Source: Bugula neritina (taxonomy: Eukaryota; Bryozoa; Gymnolaemata; Cheilostomatida; Bugulidae). Taken from it: a stretch of 64,000 nt of DNA. A program made the translations under genes and the position numbers. This document shows positions 13,684 through 25,275 of this stretch, piece by piece. Numbering within the stretch: the stretch's first letter is position 1; each line of letters begins with the position of its first letter. Under the pieces are notes generated by a model, which did no database searches, was not told where the DNA came from, and saw only the letters and a program-made list of their open reading frames with translations. The stretch lies in assembly GCA_964035545.1 (NCBI GenBank), contig OZ037770.1, positions 12,780,642 to 12,844,641 of the forward strand. The letters run 5' to 3'.

Positions 13684-14145
13684 TATCGAAGCTGACCTAT
13701 GAAATAAACGTCTGAAGTTCAACTTTAAGTTGAGAGGGCAATGATGGAGGTCAGATTCGATCTGATCTACGGTGCATTGATTAGGGGTCAAACGACCTCA
13801 GTATGTTAATGCCTTTACAAGAAACTCATAATTCTCAACAATAAAATCCATCACTAAATATTAAAATCTTTAATAAAAGGTGAAATTTCTAGTGATACAA
13901 TTAAACGAATTTATTTTTTAGTAAAATTTGAATGAAACAAATCTATAATTTATTTTTTTTAAATAGTTTTATCAGCTTTACACAGCTGACAATGAAATGG
14001 GCATTGTATTTTATGTTTAAAAGCTTACAAACCAAAAATAATAATTATTAATATATAGATAGCGATTGATGATAACAATTTTTTATTCAAAAGAATAAAA
14101 TTTGATAAATCATGTAATAAATCAAGTTAGAATGCTATTAGAATA

Positions 14146-14196
14146 ATTTGGGTGTGCGAGCGTGATGCTTTTTTCATCACGCTCGCACACCCAAAT
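14146..14196. repeat. Perfect 22-bp inverted repeat with a 7-nt loop
   Basis: The left arm 14146-14167 (ATTTGGGTGTGCGAGCGTGATG without its ends: GGGTGTGCGAGCGTGA) is matched exactly by 14175-14196. The loop is CTTTTTT. The arms are GC-rich compared with the surrounding DNA. It is either a foldback repeat or the stem of a small RNA; no transcript evidence exists. Confidence 0.9.
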
Positions 14197-14243
14197 AATA
14201 TAATAACTATAAGTGTTATAACTTATATTTATAAGATTAAATG

Positions 14244-14395
14244 TACTAGTTTAAATATAACTTTAAGTTTATTCTTTAAACCTAAAGTTAAAAATAAAAT
14301 TAAGTGTTACACTTTCAAAGAGTTTCAAAGTGTAACACTTATTTTTAACTAAAAGTTCAAAGAACAAACTTAAAGTTATACTTAAACTAATAGTA
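14244..14395. repeat. Long imperfect inverted repeat, arms ~70 bp
   Basis: The left arm runs from 14244 to 14315 and the right arm from 14327 to 14395, separated by 11 nt. Matching blocks include TTAAATATAACTTTAAGTTT against AAACTTAAAGTTATACTTAA, and AAGTGTTACACTTT against AAAGTGTAACACTT. The inner block AAGTGTTACACTT is itself palindromic. A MITE-like foldback element is one explanation. Confidence 0.8.
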
Positions 14396-14530
14396 TTACT
14401 AATAGTAATATTAATACTAATAGCAATAGTAATACTAATAGTAATAGACATAGTTATAGATAATAGTACTAGTAGTAGTACTAGTAGTAGTAGTACTCTA
14501 GTAGTAGTACACTTTGACTTAGTCTTACTG
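14380..14530. repeat. TAATAGTA/CTAGTAGTA low-complexity tract
   Basis: Degenerate trinucleotide-like DNA made of TAATAG, TAATACTA and AGTAGTACTAG words, with many short palindromes. Similar tracts recur at 15190-15420 and 16400-16680. Confidence 0.7.
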
Positions 14531-14689
14531 TTAGTCTTAGTTTATAGCAATTGCTGTGGGATATTACCAAGTAATTCTTTTAATATGAAGCAGCATTAAT
14601 ATAACTTTCAATAATGATAAGAATAACTGAATTTAACTCAATATATTCAATAAATATAAAGAATTCAAACTGATAAACTTAAAGTTGGA

Positions 14690-14875
14690 GGCTTTGGCGC
14701 CTCTATCACAATAGTCGCTGTCCTTTGCCGCTCATATGGCATTGAACTTAGTGGCGTTTCCGATTTATTATCTACTAGAGACTAGAAGCAGTCGGCGCGC
14801 AACCAATGAACTCAATAATTATTAATTCCAGCTCAGTGCGCGCAACCACTTCAAACTAGCCTTAGCGCCAAAGAA
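14690..14875 (-). promoter_or_regulatory. CpG-containing patch with E2F-like and CCAAT motifs, candidate ATAD5 promoter
   Basis: TTTGGCGC lies at 14693-14700 and its reverse complement GCGCCAAA at 14865-14872; both match the E2F consensus TTTSSCGC. Between them are CCAAT (14803-14807) and two GCGCGC cores. This is the only CpG-rich patch in the divergent region, and E2F control would suit an S-phase gene. Its assignment to ATAD5, about 1 kb away, is inference. Confidence 0.4.
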
Positions 14876-15189
14876 AATACAACTAATAACTCTAACCCAG
14901 ATTCTTTAATGTAGAAAATTAATGTCAGTCACAAAACAGTTATTATCAGATATTTTTGCAAATTTATAATGCAGAGTCTCAAGCTAATTTCCGTTTGGGA
15001 AAACCATAATTTTATACTATACGCAATATGAATATCGTCATTATCATTACACATGCTAAGCCTGCTTAGTTGTTCTTATTCATAATTATTATTAGTTATT
15101 GTTAATCATAATAATGATTTTAATACTAGCAGTTTCTCTGTATGTAATTAAATAATTGTTTAGGCATTTGTATACTGAATTTCATTATT

Positions 15190-15420
15190 TTAGTAATACT
15201 TCTAGTAGTAGTATTACTTACAGTTACACTTACTGGTACACTAAGGACTAAGTCTAACACTCACACTCACACTGTCACTGTGACTGTACAGTACTATAGT
15301 TCACTGGACAGGACCTAGTACCTGTACTTACTCTTAGTAGTACTCGTAGCTATAGCCGACTGTAGGTATAAATTGAATCTAATAGTGATAGTCATAGACT
15401 TAGAGTGATACTTGTCGATA
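15190..15420. repeat. Palindrome-rich low-complexity tract
   Basis: Includes AGTAATACT...AGTATTACT as an inverted pair and CACTCACACTCACACTGTCA with related words. It resembles the tract at 14380-14530. Confidence 0.55.
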
Positions 15421-15539
15421 CCTGTCGATGTTATTTCCACACTGGACCTCCCTAGAGGGAAGAAGGGGTGTGCCTCATATAAAAAACTAAGTTGTCAGTA
15501 TTTGGACAGTAATCTAAAAAGTGTTAACATTCTTGTGCA

Positions 15540-16390
15540 GATTAACTTAACAGGCTAACTAGCCTGTCTGTGTGTGATCAGTGCTGATCCTCATATCTCT
15601 TATTGTTCTTGGGAGAAAACTATAAAGATACCCATTCTTGTTTGCTCTCACTGATCTGGGAAATCCTGCAACCTGAGACCGAGTCTGTACAGTGCTTGTG
15701 GTCCGCTGATCTAGAAAATCATCATAGGCAGCACTTAGAGTTGGATGTAGTTCTTCCTTAGACAATATTTTTAGGAGAAGGCTGATGCGTCGGTTTTTCC
15801 TTCTTAAATCAAGCGGCTCCAAACATAGCTTTTTCATCTCCTCCCCAATATCAGTTCTTCCTTTGCTGCTAGAGATAAAACGCACAGCATCTGTTTGAAC
15901 ATTCTCCATTATACTTATATGATTTTTGCTAGATGGGTCCCAGGCTGCACTGGCATATTCCAAGTGTGGGAGACAGAGGGCTTTGTAGGCAATAAGCTTT
16001 GCTCTCTTGGGGGCCCAGTAGAGTGCACGTTTTATCATACCTAACTGCCGTTTTGCAACAAGAACCTTTTTTAGGATGTGTTGGTCAAATTTACAGTCTG
16101 ACTGCAGTATTACACCAAGGTATTTGGTTGAGTCAACATGATCCAACACTGATCCACTGAGCTTGTATCGGGGAGTGTCGGTCTTAGGGTTAAAGCTGAT
16201 TATCTTGCTCTTGGAGATGTTAAATGACATTCCCCACTTATTTGCCCAAGTACTAAGAGAGTCCAGGTTGCGCTGAAATCCCTTACAGTCTTCAGATGAG
16301 GAAATTTCTTGGTAAACAAGTGTGTCATCGGCAAAAAGAGCACAAGAGCAGTTGAGACACTTAGGAAGGTCATTTATAAAATAGTGGTAA
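15540..16390 (-). mobile_element. 5'-truncated non-LTR retrotransposon, reverse transcriptase C-terminal part
   Basis: A single open frame on the - strand runs from about 16390 to a stop at 15559, roughly 275 residues. It begins in FINDLPKC, followed by the RT catalytic motif in FADDTLVYQ, then WANKWGM, KSKIISFNP, KYLGVILQSDCKF, GMIKRALYWAP, LPHLEYASAAWDP, LDLRRKNRRISLL and a FLPRTIRDM end. This is the thumb and C-terminal region typical of Jockey/CR1-like elements. The endonuclease and the first part of RT are missing, so it is a dead 5'-truncated copy. No clear poly(A) tail or target-site duplication was seen. Low-complexity DNA flanks it on both sides. Confidence 0.88.
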
Positions 16391-16399
16391 AGTCTAAAC

Positions 16400-16680
16400 T
16401 ATGGACTTTGAGTATAATAATAATGATATTACTATGGAGTATTAGTATAGACCAAAGGCAAAGGGCAAGGCAAAAGTAATGCCAATGCTAATATCTTTAC
16501 TAATACTAAGTCTAATAGTAGTAACTGTGCAATAGGCAATAGACTTAAAGTGTCAGTATCAGTAAGAGTTAGGCTAAACTATACTGATATTGATACTTTC
16601 CACCTTACAGTTACTATTACTATCAGTGTTACTGTTACTATTACTATTAGTATTGCAATTTACATTAGGTTCAGCATTTA
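16400..16680. repeat. Degenerate TACTAATAC/TTACTATTA tract
   Basis: Low-complexity sequence built from ACTATTACTATTAG-like words, resembling the tracts left of the LINE fragment. Confidence 0.55.
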
Positions 16681-17380
16681 CTTTTACTCCTAGTTTAGGA
16701 TTATGAGTTGTATAATACAGAACACTGACTACTAAAACTAGAAGCAGTTTTCTTGTTCTCTAGTTTACTATAAGTATACCTATGGCCTATGGGTAAAACG
16801 ATTTAGTCTAACAAATAATGATAATCCTAATCAGAATGATTTAGATTGCAATTAGTTTTAAAAGTGTATATAATTTGAAAACAAGACTAGGTAAAAGTGT
16901 CATGTTTAATTTACGCCCTTAAAATTACTTTACAGTTAGTGTTACTGGCAATATTATAGTACAACTTTTTTTGGATTTAATATGCCTTCTGATAGATAGT
17001 AAACACTGACTTGATCAATTATGCCCAGTAAATTCTGTGAAGATTTTTTTTGCTTCTTTAAGTTCATTCAGATCAATATAAAATTTTGAATTGTGATTTG
17101 AGTTAATTTTGTTCTTTTTAGAGACAGATCGTTGAGTTGACTCTGTAGATTATTGACTAAACTTGACTTCATTGCTAGTTTAGTCTAATACTGGTTACTC
17201 TGACTCTCACTTTGTGCATATTCAATATAGCTATGTGTCCTAAGTGACTAAGATTTGGAATTTAGAATACATAACTTAGCTTTCTACAACTTTTTCATAT
17301 ATCATTTATTTATAGTTATAGTAAATCATCCAGAAAGATCACTATGTATTACTTTATCAATTTATAACTATAATCAGGTT

Positions 17381-20300
17381 ATGGCAGTAGCCGAGCCTTG
17401 TTTATCTTTGCCTATTAGCAGTGCACTGGTAGCAAATGGTAAATAATTTCTCGCACACTTTTTCTCAGTAGTAGAGTTACAGTTTCTCGAGAAGAAACTA
17501 ATAAAAGCATAAAAGCGAGTTATTCCTCCTTTTGAGTTACATTCTAAACTTGGCCGATTAAATTATCACAATACAAAAATTTTTATGCGTGGCTTTTACA
17601 ATGCAATGCATCTCGGAGAAATTTCAACTCTGCCAAATTGCATTTCTGACTGAAAATCGTAAAGGTATAAACGCAAGTTTACAGTTTCTCGACAAAGAAA
17701 TAATAATATTACTATTTTTGAGTTACTACTTGTATATAGTATTTTAATCAGTGATGAAAAACCTTTACCAACTCCCAAAAATAAGATTTCAGGTAATTGG
17801 CAGACCAGTCTGTTGCTTGTGGAAATTAGTGTCACATGATACACTAACAGTTCTCATTATTTGTAGAAACATGCTACATAGAGTTGAAGTAACTTTATTT
17901 TTGTTATTTGAAACGTTTTTATGTAGCTATAATTTTGTTCAAGTTATTGCATAATTTAGTCCCTGAGTTTTTAATTTGTGAGTTTCCATAGCAACAGATA
18001 GAGGCTAGATGTATTTCAAATACTTGTGAAAACACATTTGCGACGTGTTAAAAAAATTAATTTGTCTTTATCCTACTTTGCAAATTGATTTTCTGCATTT
18101 TTTATTAGTTAGGCTAACTAAACATGCAACCTTCATCTTGACTTAAAAATGCTGTATAAATTTCATGCTGAATTGTTGGTGAAATCTTTTGTACACCTCG
18201 TGCAGTTAAATCACTAAGGTTTGAAAATTAGAAATTGCACTGCATAGTTTTATTTGTAAAAAATGTAGTAGTTTTAGCATTGAGAGCAGCCATAATTTAG
18301 AGATTGGAGCATTTGCTTAGTAAATACAAAGTTATGGGTTTGAACCTCAGTAAAGGTGATTCTAGGTAGGACATTCAGTCATAATTGCTCCTGTTTCACA
18401 TTTGAATAAGTCCTTAGCCAGCTTTAAGAAGCCTTTTCCATCAGGGTTTCTCACAGAGATATAGTGACTATAAATTTGTGTGGGTTTTATCGTAGTTATA
18501 GTTGAAAAACATTTCAATCAGTCTGGTAATTATAAGTCTGTCTTGGAGTTGCTCCATTGGTTTGATGCACTTTTTAGAATTGAATTATTCTGTTTAAAAC
18601 TTGATTTAGATTCTGTCAATCTGCTGTTGAATTAATCATTTCTGCAGCTATAAAACATGTGTGTTAGTTTGGTATTCAAGAAATTTGAAAGTCTATTGTT
18701 TGGAGTTGAGCAAAAGCTGCAACTTTGCTAAGTTACTTCAACAATTGCTGGCAATAGGTTTCATTGATAAACATATAAATCTTGTAAAAATGGCATTTCG
18801 TTCCCGACATAAAACAGTTTACAAATCGGCTTTATCGATTCACACGGAACGAACTGATGAGCGATTTCAAACTGCTCATCATAGAATTGTAACAGCTGAT
18901 CAGGTACAGGGATGTTTTTCCTCGACCATCAGGAGGAGGGGGGGTTATTTTAATTTTTATAAATTTTAAAAGGGTGTGCAACTCAACAAAATTGAATTGT
19001 AGGTAGCTAGTTATTAGCTTCAACTAAACTTTGTAAGTACAAGTTAGTTGTTAATATTAGAAAAATCGCTTTAGATTTTATTAGTTGTTACCAAGTGGTG
19101 TCCACAATTTTGAAAATTGCCCATTGTACATTAACTTAAAGTTGAAAATTCAATTAGGTCATTTATAAATATTGATTAGGAATTTAGGAATTTGGTGTTT
19201 CCAGGTTATAAGTTTTAGGATATCTCTAACTAGCAGATTGCAGTGATTTTTAGCGATCACTATTTTTATTGAAAAAGAAACTTAACATTAACAAATATAT
19301 TTTAGATATTATAATAAATGCTAAGTGTTGAGTGGGCAACATTAAACTAGACAAGGAATCTAACCATGTCAGTCCTTCAATTTGTGTACACACCTGTGTG
19401 CTTTCTTATCTGTGCAGTATATTACCTTGCTGAGTTGTTTGTAATGATGTAGGAGGAAAGAGTTAGATGGGCTCACCACGAGCCGAGTGTGTCAGCCGGG
19501 GAACGAATAGTAGCCACTAGACATGGTCAAGTTTACCTGCACAATGTCTCAATTTACCTGCCACCAATAGTAAGGTTGGCTTGGCCTACGCTCCTCTTTG
19601 CCGTGAACCCCGAGTATGACACCGCCGTGCAGAAGGATCCAACCCCCTGGCACGTCACAACGGCAACCTTTGTCCCCTCACCTGTCCACTCCGGTTCACA
19701 AATGAGGTGAGTTTCAGCTAAATTGTGATTTGATAGCCTCAGTTATTGTCAACAATTTCTGTTGAGTTTTTCAGTTTCAATTTAAGAGCAGTTGATATTT
19801 TACACAATAATAGTTTTAACATAAAGCCTGACTAATATTATTCTTATTCTCTCATGATAAAAAATAAATGCATGCTTGACCTTGCACGGTTTCATTTGAC
19901 CTTGTGTTACAAGTTTGACCTTAATTGTATAGAAATATAACACAGTGCAGTAAGGAAGTCCTCTACCTCTCTTCTAGAAAATTTGGGGAATTTTCTAGAA
20001 GCCTAGTTTTAGAGAGCTGAATAGAGAAAAGTTCAACACTGACTACTTTCATATATTGGTGAATGCCTTTAGGCTTTAAGTTATATGCTATGTCACCTGT
20101 ATGTGTTATTTGAGAGCAGCGGTCGTCTTAGCCTAGCAAACACGAGCAAGGTCATGGGTTCGAACCCCAGTAAAGGCCATTGGTGATGTTAGGAAGAGCA
20201 TCCAGTCATAATTGCTCCTGTGCCTCATCTGAATAAGTCCTTACCCTGATTTAACAACAAATCTTTTTCTGTCAGCGGTTCTCACAGGAATAGTGACTAT

Positions 20301-23300
20301 AAACCCACATGAGTATTTCATATGTCTCTTTCCCACAGCTCCAACTACACTGCCGTACACTATGCTGCTACTCACGTTGAGCTGATCATGGAAGAGCACA
20401 CTCATGCCAGTCTAGATGTCAATAACTTTGTCGAGCACTTGGAGCCGGAAGTCTTTGAAAGCTTACCTTATTCTCTGGCCGAACATCAAACTCATCTGCT
20501 GAAGGTAAAAAGCTATGTTTCTCAGTACTGCTAGTATAATTAATTTGCAGTGAAGCCGTGAAACCTGTGGTTTTTAGAGTATTTCGGAAAATAACTGTTC
20601 CATTTGACACAATTGTTGACTGTAGGACAACATGTTTTTCTATCCAGGTAGATGTATGCTATACTGTGTAGATAGATGTTCATGTTTCCGTAAAACATAA
20701 ATAAATAACTATACTAGTTTCATTTGTTATTAGTTTAATAAAAGAAGTTTTGTGATAATCAGGTATACAAAGCAGATTAAATGCAATAAATAAAGTGTTC
20801 GATAAAACTAATTAATCATAGAGTGATACTCGTATATCAGTATACTACACAGTGTATGGAATCCTCATGAGTCATGCTCAGGTCACATGTCATTGACCCA
20901 TAATTTGTAACAATGCTTAATTACAAATTTTTCAATGAGAAAACTTTTAGGAAGTTGAGTAAATTAAAGTATTAGAACTGAATAAATTTTTTGACAAAAA
21001 AACATCATCCTGTTTTCTACACAGTGCAGTATAGAAACTGATTAGTGGTAGAGTTGTGGTATTTCTATATTGTACAATTTTATTGTATAATATTTTCTGC
21101 ACTTTCAAATATTCAAGTAAAGTATTTGGTCTTTAGCTGCTAAACTTGGGATGCACGTGTAACCATTTGGACACATATTTTACTTCACTAATAGCAATAC
21201 TGACTCATTAGTGCCTAAAGTGAGACTCTAATATATAAATGTGCTTTTATATATAGTAGATTAAAGTTATCGTAATAGATATTTTTAATTTTCTACCCTC
21301 GAACTAGGGGGACAATGAACTGTCAGATTATTTTATAGGGAGAATATTTTATCAATAAAATGTCTTTTATGGTGAGTTGTTACTAATCTTGTTTGTATGG
21401 GTCTTTTTATTTAGATGGTATTTCGGAAATACCAATAGGTTTAATGGTAAGATAACTCTACTATATCAAACTTGGGTTGAAATTAGGAGTTACGCTCTAT
21501 TGTCAGTGAAGTCATAGTTTACTGTACAGCTAAGTATAAGTTGTCTGCTCTTGTTTAGGCTGTGATTCTGGCCGATTTTGTTGCAACTGCGGAGCTGTCA
21601 AGTCACTCCTCCGCCCTCAGCCTGGTCAACCATCTTCTGCCACCTTTCGTACTCGCCGAGACTGTGCAGGTGTGTAACAACTCCAATAGTAAAGCAAATT
21701 CAGAGTTATGCCATGATATTTTACCTGGTTTTTTTGTATGAAAACAATTAAAATTTGTGAATTTTATATCTCAAATGTTCTGCTTTCTGTTATTTTTAAC
21801 GGTAAAATATTTTATTCTGTTTATTATATATACACCAGTTAGTTGTCACGGTGGTTGTTTGTACAGTATGTCATTCATCAAGCTGTTATACTCAAACTTT
21901 TCCTTATTTGATGTCAAAAATTCTTAGAGGTGATTTTGCTCATTAGGAACATTATAACATAATTTAAAAATTAAATTCATTGATTCATTAGCCATAATAT
22001 CTGTATGACCTGTGTATGACCTCTGTATGAACTTTAGCCTGTTGGCCTTCAACTGGTGCCCCCTAAAACTCACTCTATGGGACTGCGCGACATGGCCATT
22101 GTCGGAGAGACAAACTTTGAGGAAACAACGCTACGTGCACGTCAGGTCTGTTTCTATTGGCCACCGAGCAACCTGCTCAACTTGCTCAACCCTTAGACAG
22201 TTACTGCCTTTCCATTACTTCGAGTTTTGCTAATAGATGTTCATATTGTGAAATTTTGGTTACGGTATCATTTGATGCTACTGTTTCCAAACTTGATGAA
22301 AATTCCATTTGGATGATGCTTAGTGTGCAAATGCAGTGAGTACAGTGTGTTCAATGCTTCTCTTGTGTACGTACAGACCTCCACAGTTGATATTGCCGGC
22401 ACCAGCTACCATGTTGCTCAGCTGCCCTCTGCAATCTCCGTCTCAGAAACTCCTGTGTATGAGTCAGCTTCACCCATGAATGTCGCTCCAGAAGTTAAGG
22501 AAACCCCACAACCTAGAAGGGTAGAGTATTATAGTATAGTGTAGTCTAGTATAGTGTAGTATATAGTATAGTATAGTATAGTGTAGTATAGTATACAGTA
22601 TAGTATAGTACAGTATATTATAGTTTAGTATATACAGTATAATATAGTATATATTATAGTATAGTATAGTGTATTATAGTATAGTACAGTATATTATAAT
22701 TTAGTATATACAGTATAATATAGTATAGTATATATTATAGTATAGTGTATTATAGTATATAGTATATATTATAGTATAGTATTGGATGGTATGGTCTTGT
22801 ATAGTAGAGTAAGGTAGTAGTCCTCTAGGTGATATTTATACATATTAAACAGTATTATATACATATTGAAAAGTATTTTATACATATTGAAGGTATTATA
22901 TACATATTAAAGATATTTTATACATAATAAAGGTGTCACTACCAAATCAAACGATGCCGGAATCTAACAAGCTGTTCCAGGATGTGCTGAATAAGGTTAT
23001 CGAGGACACAAAGATCACAGAACCTTTCTACATGAGACATATATTTGCTAATGACGACACCCCGGACCATGTGAGTCGGAAATTCTACTTCCTGTCGGCC
23101 ATGTTTGCCGGAAATATAATAGATAAATTATTTATAGTACTTTTACATGAGGCTTTTTGAAGCTATTTTAATTTGATGATAAAGCGAGGTTCAACTAAAA
23201 TGTGTGTAACTGTTGACTGGAACAAGAAGTTGTGCTCCCCTGGCTTCCCTTAGTTTCTGTTAGTAACATTATTGTGTTTGTAGGGCTGTAAATCACACCA

Positions 23301-24145
23301 TCAACCCAGGTTATGTAACATTTCTGAATTTTTAGCATTGCTTGTGATTGAAGAAATCTTTAGGATTGTCACCGATTTTTCTTTTTCAATCAATAATGGC
23401 TAAAAAAGGTCAAGTTTTCCATGGAAGCTTCTCAAAATTGACAGAATATAAGTTTATTTTATTATGTTCCAAAAATAAAACTAACAAATTTTGGAATGAG
23501 GGACAGGTTTGGTGTTTCTGTTTTAACTTTATGTGCTGTAAATTTTTTTATCAGTTCAAAACAATCAACGTGTTAGAAAGTGCATCAAGTCCATAAGGGA
23601 AGTTTTTTGCATGTCTTAGTCCTTACTTGTAGAACTTAGGCTAATTATATATCCTTGACCTTTGATTATAGGTGTTGATTGTTCCTAAAAGCATGGTTTC
23701 CACAACTGAGCCCAGCGACGAGTTAGATCAGTCAACTAAACTAGGTCAGTCGACTAATTTAGACGATTCCTTCGAGATGAAAGCTGCGTCACCAACATGT
23801 CCGCCAGGTTATCGCAAGTCTGTCCAGGTAAACCCCAAGCAACGGTTTTCAATCTCTGACAACATCCGGCACATGTCCGAGGATATCTCTTATCTGGACA
23901 AGGAGTATTCGAGGCAGCTGCGGAGGCTGACTCACGCCGGCGTAAAGGCGAACCCGGAAAAGGAGAACACCAAAGAGCTGCGCCGTCTAACTCACGCAGG
24001 CGACAAGATGTGTCTAGACAGAGAGTACGCTAGACAGCTGAGACGGCTCACTCGAGAGTTCCGCAAGTTTAGCGATCTGATTGGTGATGACTCGGATGAA
24101 GATAATTTGCCTCGGAATGAGCGTGCTATGTCGGTTTTGGAATAA
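17381..24145 (+). CDS. Unrecognised 532-residue protein with three C-terminal LRRLT repeats
   Basis: Nine exons join in phase: 17381-17438, 18758-18903, 19453-19706, 20339-20504, 21559-21669, 22038-22145, 22377-22520, 22933-23070 and 23672-24145 (stop). I do not recognise the family. The N-terminal half (to about residue 245) looks folded, with conserved-looking stretches such as HGQVYLHNVSIYLPPIVRLAW, NPEYDTAVQKDPTPWHVT and EVFESLPYSLAEHQTHLLK. No signal peptide or clear membrane segment is seen. The middle is Ser/Pro/Thr-rich. The end carries three 20-23-residue repeats with the cores YSRQLRRLTHAG, TKELRRLTHAG and YARQLRRLTREF, predicted helical and charged, then an acidic patch GDDSDEDN. 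Start: first ATG in frame, followed by an exact phase-1 join. Poly(A) signals AATAAA lie near 24365 and 24430. A cytoplasmic protein is likely; function unknown. Confidence 0.8.
18285..18500 (+). mobile_element. tRNA-derived SINE copy
   Basis: Carries a B-box-like GGGTTTGAACCTC and the shared body CAGTCATAATTGCTCCTGT, ending near ATAGTGACTATAAA. It is a diverged copy in an intron of the unrecognised nine-exon gene. Confidence 0.75.
20110..20320 (+). mobile_element. tRNA-derived SINE copy, well preserved
   Basis: Has B box GGTTCGAACCCC, the body GGAAGAGCATCCAGTCATAA and the tail ATAGTGACTATAAA. It lies just upstream of the acceptor of the exon at 20339. Confidence 0.85.
22521..22800. repeat. 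TATAGTA minisatellite in an intron
   Basis: Begins at the donor of exon 22377-22520 (AGG|GTAGAG) and runs as 5-bp TATAGTATAGT units for about 280 bp. Same motif class as the ATAD5 intron tract at 8195-8420. Confidence 0.85.
22835..22932 (+). repeat. ~22-bp tandem repeat abutting a splice acceptor
   Basis: About five units of the type TATTATATACATATTAAAGG. The last unit ends in AATAAAG and is directly the acceptor of the exon at 22933. Confidence 0.75.
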
Positions 24146-25249
24146 TCTCCACCTTGTTTAGAGAATATAACTGAAAACTGTTAACATCTTGGTGGAAGTT
24201 GGGCGCTGAAAGTTTTGTTTCCTCATAAATCATTGTAAAAGTTAGAGTTAAATCCTAAAAACATAAGTCATCACAGCTCCATGATTTTATTAAATATTGT
24301 TCAATGTTAATAACTAATTTTAGAAGAGAATTTTGAACTTTTGTCAAGCTTTTGTTGCGGATAAATAAATGATAGATTTAATTGAATATATGTTGTCCTT
24401 TACCTATTTGTCATCTTTTACGTAATTCTTGTCAAATAAAGTAATGTTGAAGATTTAAAGTAGTAAAATATGCTCTCATATCAAACTGAATACTATAAAA
24501 GCTTTATATTAAAACTTAATATCTATTTGGATGAAAAATTGTATGCATATAATATTCATTTGAATATAAAATTACTCATGACTTAACAAATGCACTCTAT
24601 AGACGATGCAAAACACCAATTCCTAGTTCTGTCTTTATTTCTAAAAACATCATAGTAATTTACTGTAACTGAAGCCAAAGAGATTGTCTGCTCCTGTTAA
24701 TTTTCACCGTGATGGTAGTACATTCATAGCATTAAAATTCTAGATCTACTGCATTACACAATGAAATTTCTTTTGATAAAAATTCAGCTTTTTAGTCCCC
24801 AATTAATTAACATTTTACACTATTCTAACTCCTTTACCCATGCTTGCATAATTAGTGATAAATTTCAAGATACAAAAATTGGTTTCAAAATTACTTTATG
24901 TAACTCCGTCATCTTTAGTTGGCCTTCAAAGGTGACAATCGCGGAGGCCACACACACTAAACTGACTCTTATATCTAACTGATGACCTTCAAACTAGTTT
25001 CAGGCAAATATTTTCTGAGATTTAATCTTCACATCTATGCAGTTCTCAAGTTGAAACTGTCAGTCAACTTCTGTTTTGTCATTTGAGTGCAGAATTTAGT
25101 GTTTAACTTTTTATAATCTTCTAAGAAAATTTTGTAATGACAATTACTCTTTATATAATAGCTCATGATTCATCATGTTGTTGACACTACACAATACTAG
25201 CAATATAATGGGAAACAGGTACCTGGCCTATTTTTGTTATGTGGGCTTT

Positions 25250-25275
25250 AAGGAGGGGAGGGGGGTGAGGGGTCT
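25250..25275 (+). other. G-rich run, possible G-quadruplex
   Basis: GGAGGGGAGGGGGGTGAGGGG contains runs of 4, 6 and 4 G separated by 1-3 nt in otherwise AT-rich DNA. Confidence 0.45.

Larger units (their letters stand above)
13684..17380. other. Divergent intergenic region, ATAD5 versus unrecognised gene
   Basis: About 3.7 kb separate the start codons of two divergent genes. From left to right it holds presumed ATAD5 5' untranslated sequence, a perfect hairpin (14146-14196), a long inverted repeat (14244-14395), a TAG/TAC-rich low-complexity tract, a CpG-bearing patch with E2F-like and CCAAT motifs (14690-14875), more low-complexity DNA around a LINE fragment, and the presumed promoter of the right gene. 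No other coding exon could be supported. Confidence 0.6.

Noticed and set aside
18661-18757. Upstream extension of the second exon of the nine-exon gene
   Set aside because: An acceptor GCAATAG at 18757 gives the exact phase join to exon 1; the longer frame does not.
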